Of a stretch of DNA of 64,000 nt, positions 10,483 to 23,324 are shown one piece after another. A model generated the notes under the pieces. That model saw nothing but the letters and a program-made list of their open reading frames with translations, ran no database searches and was not told the origin of the DNA. The stretch lies in NCBI GenBank assembly GCA_038373865.1, contig JAXGGA010002879.1, forward strand, positions 1-64,000, in the 5' to 3' direction. The position numbers and the translations under genes are program-made. The stretch's first letter is position 1. Each line of letters begins with the position of its first letter. The stretch comes from Uloborus plumipes (taxonomy: Eukaryota; Arthropoda; Arachnida; Araneae; Uloboridae).

Positions 10483-12510
10483 TTTTATTATGTAGTAATT
10501 ATAGAAATAAATATCTATTGACTATGTCACGAAAAAAAAGAAGAAAGTTTGCTTTCTTTTCTTTTCTCTTTTATTTATTTTTTTAAGTGAATCAACTTTA
10601 CTACTACTTAAAAAAAAAAAAAATGGCACGAGATAACTTTCATAAGTCAAATTTAATTTTCATCATGCTAAAAATACCCCCAAAAATATTCAAACTTTGA
10701 AGGTAGCAATTTCATAATTGAAAGTTCTGTGCAGTTTAGATTTTAGAAATACAGTTTCAAAACGTTTAACAAGATAATATTAGAGTTTTAAATTCCTAAA
10801 TTGCTTATGAAACACTTAAAGAAAGGAATGATTAATAAGAAGAAAGATTAACCAACCGCTGTCTTTCGGCGCTAAGCTTGACTGTAAATCCACTTCCGTT
10901 GGTATGACAATATTATTGCAGGAAAAACATCAACTGAAGCATTCGTCTTAATCTGTTCCGGCAAAAATTTTCCGCTTTTCCGAATAGAAGGACTCAAAAA
11001 AAAAAAAAAAAAATCTAATTGCAGAATAAAATCTGAATAATCAGATACAATGTAAAAATCTTTAGAAAAAAGCGTTGTTTCGTAAACTTTTAGCAGTTCA
11101 TCTTTTTATCATAAAAAAGAAACAATTAAGCGCGAAAGCATACCAAAAACTACCGAAAAAACATCATTAGCTAAGGTACTACTGAACAACATTCTAAAGA
11201 AGTTTTCTGATTTCACTTCACTTGTTCCTCCACCAAGATGTAAATAACAACTTTTTCGATTCTTTCCGAGCTACTAACTGCAAAACGTGCATGTTTAATG
11301 TAGTAGAACAAATGTATTACAGAGAACATCATTAACAGGAAAAAAAACTCTGAAAGCAATTATTTGAAGTTGTTTTAGGACTATGTTAAGAATACGCCGC
11401 ACCTTCACTTTCTTTTTCCACTCATTAACACATCACCCCCTCCCCACCCCACTTCGTTTCCAGTCGTCACTTTTTTTTTCAAAGAGGCGAAATGCTTAAA
11501 GTTTCCAACAACAAAACAAAATTATGAAGTATATGTGTTTAGTCCTTTAGAGTAAAAAGCTAGTTTTTCCTACACTGAAAGCAAATTGAAATATAAAAGT
11601 AAAACGAACATTTTAAAATGGTTAATCTTTTTTTTTTCATTCTGATGTGTGTGCCTGAAGATTTTTAAAGTGAATAAATATTCCTAAGAAAGAAATGAAA
11701 AACAATTGAAACGGAAAACGGGGATTTACTTTTCTTTTACACAGATTGTTTACTCACTGGTATTATTTTTCAAAAAAAAATCAAAATTTGGTCACAATAA
11801 AAACTTTTCTTTCACAATTAATCAATTTGAGTTCTTTCACAATTTATCCCTTTGGGTAACATAAAAAACTATACAAAACGTCGCAAGAAAAAGATTATCG
11901 CTCCACATATTTATCTTTAGCACTAAACTGTACGTGGTGTCAGAGAGCTTGTAGCTAATACTAGCAGAATGAAATACACCATTTCTGTAAAACCATACAT
12001 ATTCCACTGCCTAAATTTAAAAAAGGGAGAGAGAGATCGATGTATTTACAAATGTTAAGAATCATAATTATAATAAAAAAAACGTGAGATAAAATACAAA
12101 ACGATAAAAAAGCATTCACTGTTCAAAAACACACGCATAAAAGGGAACAAAAAAGGGAGAAAAAGAATACAGAGATAAAAATGCATGAAAAATGAAGTGG
12201 TAACTCACTAACTGTAACCGAAACAGACATCTTCTTACTACAATTTTTTTCAGTTTTTTTTTCCACATATTTAAACATTAAATTTATTTCTATAGCAATT
12301 TAGTCATTTGAAATTACATGCTTTGTGTTTTAAATTCATTTCATATGTGTTACAATCAAAAATGCATTAACGTGCTCACCTATTAAAGACGACTGAAAAA
12401 GGAGAGAGATTTTTTTTTAGCTCAGTTGCATGTAAAAAAACGACTTTTCTGTTAATTATATTACTGAAACAGCTACACATATTTGTAAAGATAGCTTTTT
12501 ATTATTTACT
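10483..12510. other. AT-rich non-coding stretch
   Basis: About 2 kb with poly-A/T tracts. I see no genes, RNA genes or element termini. Confidence 0.5.
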
Positions 12511-14180
12511 AGCGGTACCCGCACGGCTTTGCCCGTGGTATAAAATTAAAAGTTCATTTGTAAAATAATTGATATATCAGAAAAAATGCTCTATTTTAGT
12601 TTTATTCAACTATAATTCCTTCAAAGTGATATAAAGATCTGATATGGACCCCACACTACTTAATTTTACGTGTAAATTTCTTAGTAGATGCCTTAAGTGC
12701 TAAAATAGTGCTTGGAATGAGCAAGATAACAATTCAAACATTTGTAGCCCTAGTTTGCTACGAAACAATGCAAAAAAATATTTTACAATGATTAATCTCC
12801 TAAAGATCGTCGTTTTTAACATCATTCAGTGGATTTTTCGCAAAATATCGCCAACAGCGCCAAATTGAACCTAAATCAAAAAAAAAAAAAAAAAAATTTC
12901 GCCAATTTGGCGTCAAATATTTGGCGATCAAAAGCTTGGCGATATATCGCCAAGTGGTCGCGCCAATTCATATCACTTTTGTTAACCAATTCATATCACC
13001 TTGCATTGAAAACACTGATTTACCCGATAAATGGGGTAAAACACCCCCTTAGAACATTCGAATGCAACCCCAAGGGAGATGGACAAAAATAAGCCAAAAG
13101 AGAAAATAAGAACAGTTTTGTTGATAACAGAAACCAACAGAAATCTTACCAAAGTTTAAAAGAAGAAGAAAGTTTTCTTTCCCAGCTTAAAAAACAAAAC
13201 AATACATTTTCCGAAACGAAACACTTTAAAAAAACGATGCAATATCGAAATTGATACGATATTTCGTTAATCTGTGCTTTAGGTACCCTTTTCTCGCTAA
13301 ATGAACGATAGGCGCGCCAAGCGTGGTAACCCTAGCTATTTTGCGTAGTTGACTTTTTGAAAACGCGCCAAGCAGGGTCCCAAAGCATCTTCACCGGGAA
13401 AAAGACAGGGTTGCCAGAGAATTGGAACAAAAAATACTATACCTCCTCTAAAAAAAATATTACAAAATACTACTGTTTCCAAACGTTGCCAAAATCAATG
13501 TTGCTGAAATGCGAAATCTATGAAAATGGAAAAAAAAAATCCGCCAAATCTTTTAATTAAGTCATTATTATATTGGAAACAGGGTTGCCAGAAAAATACT
13601 ACGCTCCTTATTTGGGCCGAAAAAATACTACCGTAGAATCAAAAATACTACGTCTGGCAACCCTGGAAAAAGAACGAAACAAAAATAAGTATGAACACGT
13701 AACCATAGTAACAACATGAAAAGTTGATTTCCGTTGATAAAATAATTCTTTTCATCTCTCTTTTCAAACAAATTTTATTATCGAGCTGAACCATTTTAGA
13801 ATCGTTTGGCTTGCTTTACTGAAGGTAAGCCTTGAATTTCGGGATTCTAAAAACAATTGTTACAGCTCTCCTGATGATCGTAGAAACTTCGAAAAAACTT
13901 CATTTTGTGCAGAAAATTCCAAGCTTTCGAATGACATAAGACTTGAAAATGTGTGTGAAATATTTCTTCCCTATTTTATCGAATTTCCGCTAAGAATTCG
14001 AATAGAAAAAGAACGAAATGGAATTTTCGAAAAATCGCTTCGAGGTGCAAAACTACATGCTACAAACTAATTTTGTGCCAAGTGGCATGAAAATCGACCG
14101 AACGGTTTTGGCGCTACGCGCGTAACAGACAGACAGAAGGACAGACAGAACCACCTTCAGCTTTATTATTAGTAGAGATG
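12511..14180 (+). repeat. Unclassified dispersed repeat, interrupted
   Basis: The head ACTAGCGGTACCCGCACGG...CCCGTGGTATAAAA is shared with the fragment at 33,589. The tail near 14,085-14,180 has ATCGACCGAACGG, CTACGCGCG, a run of CAGACAGA units and ATTATTAGTAGAGAT. Heads and tails of this type are common in arthropod genomes and look like non-LTR or other non-autonomous repeats. I could not place it in a class. Contents include the hAT MITE at 13,406 and a 20-bp perfect palindrome at 12,935-12,954 (CTTGGCGATATATCGCCAAG) amid several TTTGGCG/CGCCAA motifs. Confidence 0.5.
13406..13665. mobile_element. hAT-type MITE (CAGGGTTGCCAGA family), with TSD
   Basis: Flanked by the perfect 8-bp duplication GAAAAAGA (13,398-13,405 and 13,666-13,673). 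The ends are CAGGGTTGCCAGA and TCTGGCAACCCTG. An internal second copy of the start motif, near 13,581, suggests a subrepeat or an internal rearrangement. Repeated AAATACTAC motifs occur near the right end. It is 260 bp and non-coding. Confidence 0.85.
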
Positions 14181-15729
14181 AAACTGCTGTAAATTGTGCC
14201 TTTCCTTTCTTGACCTGACCATGTTTTTTATATATATATATTTTTTTTTTTTAATGTTTTAAATAAATAATCCAGTCACTTTTTGAAAAAAATACTTAAG
14301 CACTTTCCGTTCCTTTTTATTTTCTCCGCCTCACACTTAATAATTTTATTCATGACTTACATAATTCAATACTCAAATAAGAATACGTTCGTTAAATAGA
14401 AAATTTTCAAATTAACTGTCGCAAAAGTTGGAAAAAAAATCGTTTATTTTAACAGCTAGAAGGCGAAAAAACTGACATAGCAGTAATCAAGCTACCTTCC
14501 TTTCCTCGAGGGGGAAGAAGGAGCATTTACTACCTGGTTACAAACTAAATAAACAGGGTACTCCATAAAAACATCCACAGAAGTCATAAAAAGACTATTT
14601 ACTAGTCTGAGAAGAGACAAGAACATTTAGCGGCGAAATAAAAAAGCGAACATGAAATGTCGACAGCAGTTTTAACTCACAGTTAAAGAAAGAATGTTAA
14701 GCTAGAGAAAAAAAAACAGGCAGACATAAAGATCAACCTCGTTAAAAATTTAACGTTTCCATTGAAGATATTCCTGTTGTACTTTTCATTCTGATCCAAA
14801 ATGGAGGAATTTCTATGCGTAATGAAGTAAAACAAATGTATTGAGGGAAATATTATGATAAAAGAGAAAGGGCAAACGAAGGAATTATTTTTCCTCGGCA
14901 TTTTCAGTGGTCATTGCTGATAACGAAACACGTTTTCCCTCTTAGATATTTTCTATTCCTGCATTCTTCATCACAAGAAGTGACAAGGGAAAACAAATAA
15001 AATTACGAACAGCCGCAAGGCTGGGAGTTAGAGCTCTTCCAACAAACTATTTTCATATGAGCAAAAAAAATTTTTTTTTTTTTGCCTCGTAAGAAATTGC
15101 GATAACCTTTAGGAAAAATAATTGCTACAATTGTTTACTGAAGATATGTACGATGGATATATCTTTCAGTTTAGGAGAGAAAAAATAATGCTCAAGTGCC
15201 GCAAATACAGAAAATTAGAAAAGTTTTAAATGTCTTTCAACAAGTTAGTTTTAAGAATAATATAAAAGTACAAACAAATCATTTGCCCAAAACGTTATGA
15301 GTGCATTTTTTTTTTTTTTGGTTTCAAGGGCAATACATTTAAAGAGAAAATATTGCGAATTGTACAAAATAATATTTCGCATCATCTTGCGGAGCCACTT
15401 TTTCTTTATAATATATCTATGACAAACAAACTTCTAATGCAACAATCAAAAAAAAAAAAACATTAGTTGTTCAATTTATGAAAAGTTCAAAAAGTGTATA
15501 ATTTAAGAGTGTTCAGTCAGAATATAAGGAATTACTTTTCTACAAATTTCTCATTTGGTACAAAATGAGAGGCGTCGATTGTGTGAAGCGATGGTTGCGA
15601 ATCAATTTCTTCGCACAAATTTCATGTGAAAAACTCTATTCGCCGACAAAAAACTACTTCATTGTTTGGTACAAGTGTCATTTGAGAGCAAAATTCGTAA
15701 AATAAAATTGTGAAGAGATTTACAAAGTA
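14181..15729. other. AT-rich non-coding stretch
   Basis: No features recognised. Several A/T homopolymers are present. Confidence 0.5.
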
Positions 15730-15826
15730 CAGTAGTCCCTCGTTATATCGCGCTTCGTTATATCGTTCATTCGGATATATCGCCCTTTTCTCTTGTCCCC
15801 CCTCCCCAAAAAAAAAAAAAAAAAAC
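15730..15826 (+). mobile_element. Fragment of the 2,450-type pogo-like element
   Basis: CAGTAGTCCCTCGTTATATC followed by CGTTATATCG and ATTCGGATATATCG matches the left end of the element at 2,450-2,940, after TA at 15,728-15,729. It breaks off at a poly-A tract, and no right end was found. Confidence 0.6.
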
Positions 15827-16094
15827 TTTTAGTTCGAAACCATTTTTGAGAAAATATGTAAGGAGCTCAGAAAAGGTCTCATTCTCATTTATTTTGTCAT
15901 CAATGAACAAAACGAAGGTTCTTCGATTCTTCTGAATCGAAGACTGGACACTTTTATTCCCATACGTACATCGTACGAAAGCTATAAACATTAGCAACTC
16001 CTCATTTTTATCTCCAGAGAACTTGAACACTATTGACCTACGACCTCCTACCTTACGATCAACGCAGCGTGACGACAAACACATAAGAAAGAAC

Positions 16095-16600
16095 AAAACG
16101 GAATGTGGGTCCATCGGCTCCCGACAAGATCTTGGAATCCTTCACTAGAGAGTGAAGAAAACGTGCCATTATCTGCTTTTTTTTTTCCTCTCTCTCTCTC
16201 TCTCAGCGTGGAAACCGTAATCGGCCATGACGAAACGGTCTCGTGGCTTCAAACAGAAGAGCATGTTTATGAGGCTTCAACTCCCCGTAGTTGATGGTGT
16301 AATTTTCGAGACTGACAGATTGCAAAATGCATTTTTCCGAATGATGGAAAACACCATTATTCTTGTTTGCTTTCTCCGGGCATACCGAGATGAGCAGGAA
16401 GAGTGATTTCGCGTTTGTTTTGTTCGATGATTGCCGAGAATTGTGAGGAGAAATGCATTCCGGATTTTTGTGGGCATATCTAATAAAGATTCACACGCAG
16501 ACGGTGTGGACGTTTCGGTGTGGCAGAACCCATTGAACATCGAAGACATTTTATTCATTCTAAATTAAATGAGTGGAATAAAATAAAAGCCGCCGACAGA
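16095..16600. other. GC-richer island with a candidate 3' splice site
   Basis: A long pyrimidine tract (T-run, then CT repeats) ends in CAG at about 16,205. It is followed by an open frame of about 29 codons, GTGGAAACCGTAATCGG to CGTAGTTGA (16,207-16,294). AATAAA occurs near 16,577. This could be a terminal exon, but the peptide is unrecognised and a CT microsatellite beside AG is a common false acceptor. The 13-mer AAAAGCCGCCGAC at 16,585 recurs in the island at 28.1 kb. Confidence 0.25.
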
Positions 16601-18029
16601 AATATCTAGATTTTACTGGTAACAACATTACTACATCATTTACAACTGCTTCTTGAACTAGCTACTCGTATTTCGGTCAGCTGGCTGTAAAAGCAGGTGG
16701 TTCAAAACAGTTGATATTTACTTTAGAAATGCAGTGAGATTAAATTTTACACAATTTTGCTTCTTCTAAAAAGAGTAGGGGAATGAAGAATGAAAAACAA
16801 GTCTTTAGCACAAAATAATAATTTTAGTCATACTACTGAGCTTTGTTAAAGAACCAAACTTTTTACAACATCACGTATTTACTACATTCAAATTTTCTAT
16901 ACCACCAAGACAGAATGCGAATTTCTTTTGTAGCAAGAAATATTTAAGAAATCTACTACGAAGTTATGAAATACTCAAATCAAGGCAGAAGGAGGAATTA
17001 CAGCAAAGCTTTTGCTCTTATTTATTATGAGGAAAGTATTTTACTCATACTATTAGTCATTGACTAATAAAGGGAAATGAGAAATTTGCCAACTTCAAAT
17101 TGACTAAGTAAAAACTATACGTCCGAAAATGTAAGAGGAATACTTGTTCGATAAAACAACTTATGCTTACAACCATGTAAATTCATTGGTTATTTTTGCA
17201 CACGAAATTCTTGAATGTAGAAGCATTGAAATGCAACTGTTAAACAAGTGCGAGTTAAAACAAAAAAAAAAAAGAAGGGAGAATGCGTAAGTGGTAGAAA
17301 AGCAGGTTATTTCACTGGGGTAAAAGTTTACTATCTCACTGATCAGGAAGTGAAAATCGCTTTTAGTTATGCAGCATGGCGAAGCAATCAAAATTGAGGT
17401 AACGAGAAGCGAAAGTGACAAAACAACAATTTTTAGTAAAACGGGTGCAAAATGCACACCGTAATCTAATCTTTCATTGACTTTGTTAATTATGCTGTAG
17501 AACAACATGCTATACAGTATTGGAATGGCATGATTACTACTGCAATATCTTGCCACAAAATATATGAATTTCTCGAATCAATTGTACTAGTTATCTCCGA
17601 ATTTTAAATTTTAACACTACCACCTCTTTGTGTATAAAGGCGCTTCAATTGATATTGAACGTAGCAAGTAAAATTACTGTGTGGAATAACTCCGATTTCA
17701 ATTCAAATATTTTGTCCGGAAGTATTGTCAAAAGGGGGAAGGGGGTAAAATTGCGATGGATAATTACACCAGTTTAAATTTTAATACTGTGATAGTTTTT
17801 TTTTTTTTTCCAAACTGATCACTGATCAAGAGACTTTTAATTCACAATGAATGCGTTCAAAAGTTCTTTAAAATCTTTCAAACATTGAAACAGAGAGAGA
17901 TCGGTTCGCAGAGGCAGTTTTTCTTTTTAAAAACTAATACAAAACCTCCATAAAAATAACGTGTCTAAAGCTTAAATTATAGATACCAATAATCGGCATG
18001 TTTTCAATCGCAACACGTTATTAGCAGAT
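16601..18029. other. AT-rich non-coding stretch
   Basis: The longest open frame (minus, 17,167-17,556, 129 codons) has no recognisable domain. Its N-terminal half has hydrophobic segments but nothing diagnostic. I treat it as chance. Confidence 0.4.
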
Positions 18030-18260
18030 AATTACAACATTACGGGCCTATTAGGACGTCATTTTAAAACAAACGCAGCCCAGTTCCAGCGGAACTCAAC
18101 ATCCGTGACGTTCTTCATCCCAAGCCCCGCCCCCAAAACTGCGTTGATGGATGAGACCGAAAAATCAACAATATCCACCCGACAGGCCAAACGAGCGCGC
18201 CACGAGGAAGAATAAAGAAAAAATTTTCGCGCACAATTATTTTACAGTATTTGTTTTCCT
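18030..18260. other. GC-richer island
   Basis: A compact, less AT-biased block with CATCCGTGACG, AGCCCCGCCCCC (an Sp1/GC-box-like motif) and GAGCGCGCC. No transposon ends or convincing open frame were found. It is a candidate regulatory element only. Confidence 0.3.
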
Positions 18261-19487
18261 TTTATTATTCTTCAACTGCCCTTCGGAGCTGGGATGCAGT
18301 TGAGGTTTAGGTTAACAGGCGAAAAGGATGAAAAAAGAAGAGCAGGTGGTTTCGGCTACTCCCGGAGTCTTGTTGAGAAGTTCTCTCTACGTAATGACAT
18401 GGAGCCAGTCTGCTATCATCATTAGTAAGCGCTGTAATGGGCAAGGTGCTGTTTTAATGTGGTATTTAGTACCAGCATAAAAAATTGCGCGTAGTTTTGT
18501 CGATTAATGAAAATGTTTTGTGGTCTGATGATAAAGATGAATGCGAAGCATAAGAAAAGAGATAAAGAGAGCATCTGATTATGATTTGAGATTGGGGAAT
18601 TTGGAGTAGCATTTTAATAAATCAGCAATTTGTTGGCTGGTAATAAACATTAATTTCAATATTCATCCTCTAAAAAAGTTCCATTTATTTCACACGAATT
18701 AAATATTCCGCCTTCAAGAAATTCAGCGACGTGATCCCTGAAAATTGTTATTTTGCCTGAATTTCAGTACATGATCTAAGATTTTTTATTCATTCCAGAT
18801 ATAGAAAAAGAACACTGATGAAAAGGGGTGTAGAGAGTCATGTAATAAATGCAACAGCTGTTATTTACATTTTAAATTTTTGAAAATGAAATTGTAAAGA
18901 CGTTCTGAAGTACTCATTTGCTGGTCAGACTACTCTGTAAGATTTATTTATGAAAAAAAAACCTTTTCAATAAAATATTTCAATGATGCAGTGAAGTGAT
19001 ATACTTTTATGATTACATTTTTAACAAATATATGTCGTAAATACCCACGATAGAAGCAAATTTTTATTTAACGGGTAAGCATTTTAATTAATAATGAACA
19101 CTTTTGAATAGTACAGATTGTGTTTACCATTTATTTATTTACATAAAGTTATACACACATGTTCAATTGCGCAACATTTCCTTGATTCTTAAGGAAATAA
19201 ATTACCGGATCTTAATTTCTAAGCCCTCGCATAAAAATTTATTTCACTTTAAAAATTGTTAAAAACCTTTTTAAACTGATGACTTGACTAGAATCAATTA
19301 AATCTCTGAAAACTTGCATTATTTGAAAAGTTTAAAATGCCAAAAACCCTCAATATATACTTTCTTACGTTTTGCCTTGAAATTAATTTGCTGAATTGAT
19401 TAACAAAACAAACTTTACAATTAAGTTGACACTGTTTTGGTAGCAATTAAAACGCGGAACTTATTTTTTTTTTCTTTTAAATTTATA
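18261..19487. other. AT-rich non-coding stretch
   Basis: Nothing recognisable. Confidence 0.5.
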
Positions 19488-19740
19488 ATTGAAGGGGCAA
19501 GTGGATAAAGGTGATATGTGACAATTTTTTTAATTTCTAGAAAATCTTTCAAAAAAATGATTTTTTTTTTTTAGATTTTTCTCAACGGGTAAAACGGGGC
19601 CATATTCTTAGTTACCAACCATTTATGTGACTAAGGGGACATGATACTGATGGACTTATCACCTTCATCCATGGTAAAATGGTAAAAAGTAAGTTTTTCA
19701 AGATTGTCAAATATCACCTTTATCCACTTGCCCCTTCAAT
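19488..19740. mobile_element. TA-target MITE, ~255-bp family, copy B
   Basis: The ends are ATTGAAGGGGCAAGTGGATA and the inverse TATCCACTTGCCCCTTCAAT; inside them GGTGATATGTGACAA faces TTGTCAAATATCACC. TA flanks both sides (19,486-19,487 and 19,741-19,742). It is 253 bp and non-coding, and closely matches 58,943-59,198, including the interior CTCAACGGGTAAAACGGG. Confidence 0.85.
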
Positions 19741-19742
19741 TA

Positions 19743-21683
19743 CAACAGTATTTTTCAGTTTTTGAAAACAATTAAAAACCAACTATGTCACTTCTGTCTC
19801 ACAAAAAAGGTTCCAACTCAGAGTTCAAAAGCCATTGCATATAAAGTTTCTCTCCAAAACATTTAGAAGAATATTACACACATTTTCTGTTTTTAATCAG
19901 AATAAATTTCGGGTGCATTATACGGAACAACGCTTCTTTGAAATTCTCCACGAGCGCTCCCCAACCCCTTCCGAATTCAGCTAAGGAAATACCCTTTCAA
20001 CCCGAAACACTAAATTTAAAATAAAAACCAATACGAGGGAGAAAAAAAAGGAGAACCTACATCAACGAAGTAAAGTTCAAAAATTCGCACATGCAGTCGA
20101 TCTGGGAGATCACAAAATCATTTTTTCGGAAGCAAAAGCTTTTTTAAAAAAAATTCTGAAAGGACGAAGAGATTGGGGAAGCAAGGAGACACAACCGCCG
20201 CAGCCCCAATGTGTTATCGCTTCACAGCAGAAGGCTTGTTGAGTTGCTAATCTTTTGCCGCCACACGTGGGGCGCATATGGGACGACACAAGCTTAGAGG
20301 AGTTTAGATGGAACGGAACTGTGTTAACTTCTTTCAGATAGGTACGAAATTTGTACTGGGAAAAGTGAAGTTCTGGCCAAAACAGCAAAAAAATGTTTTA
20401 CGCATAATGTATAATACTTCTCAGTGAATTTTGGTTAAATGGTGTATCAATCAGTATTATTTTAAACGTAGGAAAAGAGGTCTATTGAAACAATGAATTG
20501 TGACCGAAAGTAATATTCAAAATGATTAGAATACCTTTCTATTGAAAACTACCGAGCGAAGAAATAGCTATGACATAGAAATGAAACTTTCTCTACGGTG
20601 ATCGGTGAAAGCAAAAAAGAATGTATTTAATGGCAAACATTAAATGCGAGAAATGCAGTGATTGTATACTGATTTGTACATAAGAAATTTACCAATGTCT
20701 TTAATATGTTTTTGTGGTATTTAGTATTTAATGAACATATTTACCCAGTCTTAAGTTTCCCATTAGAGTCTATACCAGGAAATAAACGATTAAGCACAAT
20801 TTCATTTTCAAAAATACATAACACCGCTAAAAACTACATAACTTGACACAAGACAGTAAAAATATTTGAAAAACCTAGTAAGACTTGGGAAACTTTAAAA
20901 TTTCGTCAAAAAAATTTCAGAATTTCCGATAAAATTTAACAAAAGTTTGATAGGGTTTTATGGCGCAAGAGCCAAAGCAGGCTATACTACGCTAAACATA
21001 AGAATCAAGGTTGTGTGATTATTATTTCTGAAGTCATTCCATGGAATTAAAATGGACTACCTGACTGGTATCTACCAATCGCAAAAATCAAAGATTAGAT
21101 AGATAGTTGAGATAAGCATACGGCTTTTCGCAAAGTAGCAATCCTGTGATTGCTCAATAAAAGATCGGTATTTGAAATATTTCTAGATCCTCAAAATTCT
21201 TTCCTTATCTTCATCTTGGGCGCCGCTTATACCAGGTGGAGCCCTTCAGTTTCAACTCTTCCCCAGCACCTATCAGAGGCCGACCTTCGGCCCTCATGCA
21301 TGGATGGGGCAGTTCGGTGTGGCGGAACTCCACCAAAAGAAGTGATTACAGAGTCGGTATCTTTGAGTTGCGCAACCACCCCGTTGAATTCCCCCCCCCC
21401 CCCCATCTTTCCAGCATAGTTAGGGGATCTTTATTTTAGCTTGACCGCTATGTTTTTTTTTCAATGGCCATTTCGTGTTTTTATGCTAGGATTTTGCATT
21501 TAAGCATCCTTTCCCATTCAGTTCGTCACCTGCATTTGATCTGTTTTCATGTTCCTGTTTGATAGTTTCTCTTGATTTGCTGATCGTTATTGCATGGTAA
21601 TCTTGCGGAGTAAGGAGTAATGAATACCAACTCGAAGTAGAGTAGACCAACAAGGGAATCAGCAACTCTTTAAAAATTATACA
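19743..21683. other. Non-coding stretch with two GC-richer patches
   Basis: The patches lie at about 20,140-20,390 and 21,210-21,420; the second ends in a poly-C run. A segment near 20,945-20,998 (TATGGCGCAAGAGCC) looks like an eroded dispersed repeat. Open frames on both strands in the patches show no domains. Confidence 0.35.
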
Positions 21684-21735
21684 TACAATAAACTCTGGAT
21701 TATCCGCGAGGGTCTCGGGAAAAAAATCTTAGCTA
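21684..21735 (+). mobile_element. Transposon end fragment (pogo-like)
   Basis: TACAATAAACTCTGGATTAT followed by CCGCGAGGGTCTCGGG resembles the left ends of the TA-target elements at 58,043 and 59,294. No partner end was found. Confidence 0.35.
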
Positions 21736-21952
21736 ACTTTATTCTTGTAGAAACTTAGTTAACTTAAAAACGATTTTCTATGTTTGAGAACCTCAATTAC
21801 AAATAATTTTTCATGCTGTACCTATCGTCACTGTTGGTACATATCACGTTTTAAGTGTAATGCAATTATTTTGAAGCAAAAGACATTTGTTACCTTCTTT
21901 ACCCCTTACTTTATGCTTTTATCTCAAGATATTGATTTACATATATATATAG

Positions 21953-22590
21953 ACTAGCTGATGTGCCCGGCGTCGCACGGTTTTAAATGCAACATGCAAA
22001 ACCCAAGAAAATAAATATATGACTTTCAACTAAGCCCAGTAGAATCATATTTCTCAAAGATATTTTTTGTGACCATGCAGTAGATTAACTGGGTATGGAG
22101 GAGAATGTGAAATCAAACTTAAATGCGCTATTTATTTTATCCGTGTAAGTTTCCAAAAAATCATTTTCTATTTTCTAACTGTTGTCAAAATCAATTCTCT
22201 TTTTATTTAACCCAGTATCGATTATTGGCATACATGAATATAAAAATCCTAAGAAAGCAATAAATTTCATACTTACTCCAGAGAAGCCTTGGTTCAAAAT
22301 TTTCATCATGATTACTATTAATATTGTTGTTGTGAGGCAACACATTTTTGTAACAATGGGTTGAAAATTTAATCATTTAATGAGAAACTACATGAAATTT
22401 ACTGTTTTCCGTAATAATTTTTAAAACTAAGTTTTTTAGAAATAAATTATAGCCTATCCTGATTCCTGTTAATGTAGCTACCTACGATGAAAAAATGGTT
22501 AAAATCGGTTCAGTAGTTTTGAAGATTACCCCGGACATACATCCATACATACATACAAAAGTAGTCATTTATGTTTATAGATTATAGTCC
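21953..22590 (+). repeat. Unclassified dispersed repeat (CCCGGCGTCGCACGG head)
   Basis: The head is ACTAGCTGATGTGCCCGGCG. The tail has AATCGGTTCAGTAGTTTTGA, then a CATACATACAT-type microsatellite and TTATAGATTATAG. The architecture parallels the repeat at 12,511 (tacccgc.../cgccc... head, ATCGG-containing tail, short tandem repeat, TAGAT end). This is a common arthropod repeat type. The class is uncertain and no reverse transcriptase frame is present. Confidence 0.5.
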
Positions 22591-22943
22591 TTAAATGATC
22601 ATCTGGTATGAAGTAATACATTAGAAATAATACACAAACAAATCATTAAAGCAATAATGTTAGTCATAAAACTAGAAAATTTGATGGTAAAATTAATGTA
22701 AGTAATAATGCTATATTAAGCAGCAAAAAGTTCTTGGCAAGCTTGAAACTCGCGTCTGCGAAACCCATTGCTACTTCGTGAAATTTTAACGTTGTTATGA
22801 TGCTTTTACCTTATCACACGAAGGCAAACATTTTATTTGTAATCTTAATCCTTATTCGAATCAGGCACTCCCAAGAAGATTAAGCATCTTTGGCGGGGAA
22901 TTTCAGAATACCTTCTCTTTTTTGAGCAATGACGAATTGTTAT

Positions 22944-23114
22944 TTATTTTGATTTTCGACAGTAGTTACCGTGTGATTCCTTTTTCAGAATGAGCCCAGA
23001 GCCTGCCGCCCGGTTAGTGGACGATACCCCACATCCTCGGAGGTTCACCGGCCCCTGCTCCTTCAAGTGGGGAAAGTCCTCGGCCTGGTGGAGGCCTCCA
23101 TGTCCTGCACACAG
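22944..23114. other. GC-rich block with a candidate 3' splice site
   Basis: A pyrimidine-rich stretch ending TTCCTTTTTCAG (to 22,988) precedes a sharply GC-richer block starting AATGAGCCCAGAGCCTGCC. Two plus-strand frames stay open past 23,100: one reads MSPEPAARLVDDTPHPRRF..., the other NEPRACRPVSGRYPTS... The minus strand is also open (22,944-23,276). Three open frames mean low stop density, so coding is unproven and no domain is recognised. The block runs directly into the inverted repeat at 23,115. Confidence 0.25.
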
Positions 23115-23324
23115 ACTGTCCATCCTTGAAAGCCGCACATAGCACTCGGGAACTATTCTACTTAAAAAGGGGGGTGATGGGTTGTAAGTGGAAACGTTCC
23201 GAATTTTTAAATTTAAAACTTGCATTTGCTCTATCCTTTTGACACGTTCAAATAAATATGCATTTGACATTAGCATCGTTCTACATTGTTTGATACGGCT
23301 CGAAATGCTTCGTATTGTTCTTCC
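23115..23324 (+). repeat. Inverted dispersed repeat, left copy
   Basis: Matches the reverse complement of 27,141-27,349 over about 210 bp. Shared blocks include TAGCACTCGGGAAC, the GGTGATGGGTTGTAAGTGG-like block and TTTGATACGGCTCGAAATGC. By eye, identity is roughly 75-85%. The copies face each other about 3.8 kb apart with ACTGTCC outermost. They may be two dispersed copies or the long inverted ends of a decayed element. Confidence 0.65.

Noticed and set aside
12829..13092. Open frame within the repeat at 12.5-14.2 kb
   Set aside because: It crosses a long poly-A tract and the TTTGGCG palindromes, so it is chance translation of repeat DNA.
12511..14180. Helitron
   Set aside because: There is no 5' TC with a 3' hairpin plus CTRR end and no Rep/helicase frame. 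The head and tail type could also be non-LTR-like, so it was left unclassified.
17167..17556. 129-codon minus-strand open frame
   Set aside because: No recognisable domain, composition follows the AT-rich background, and no splice or promoter context supports it.
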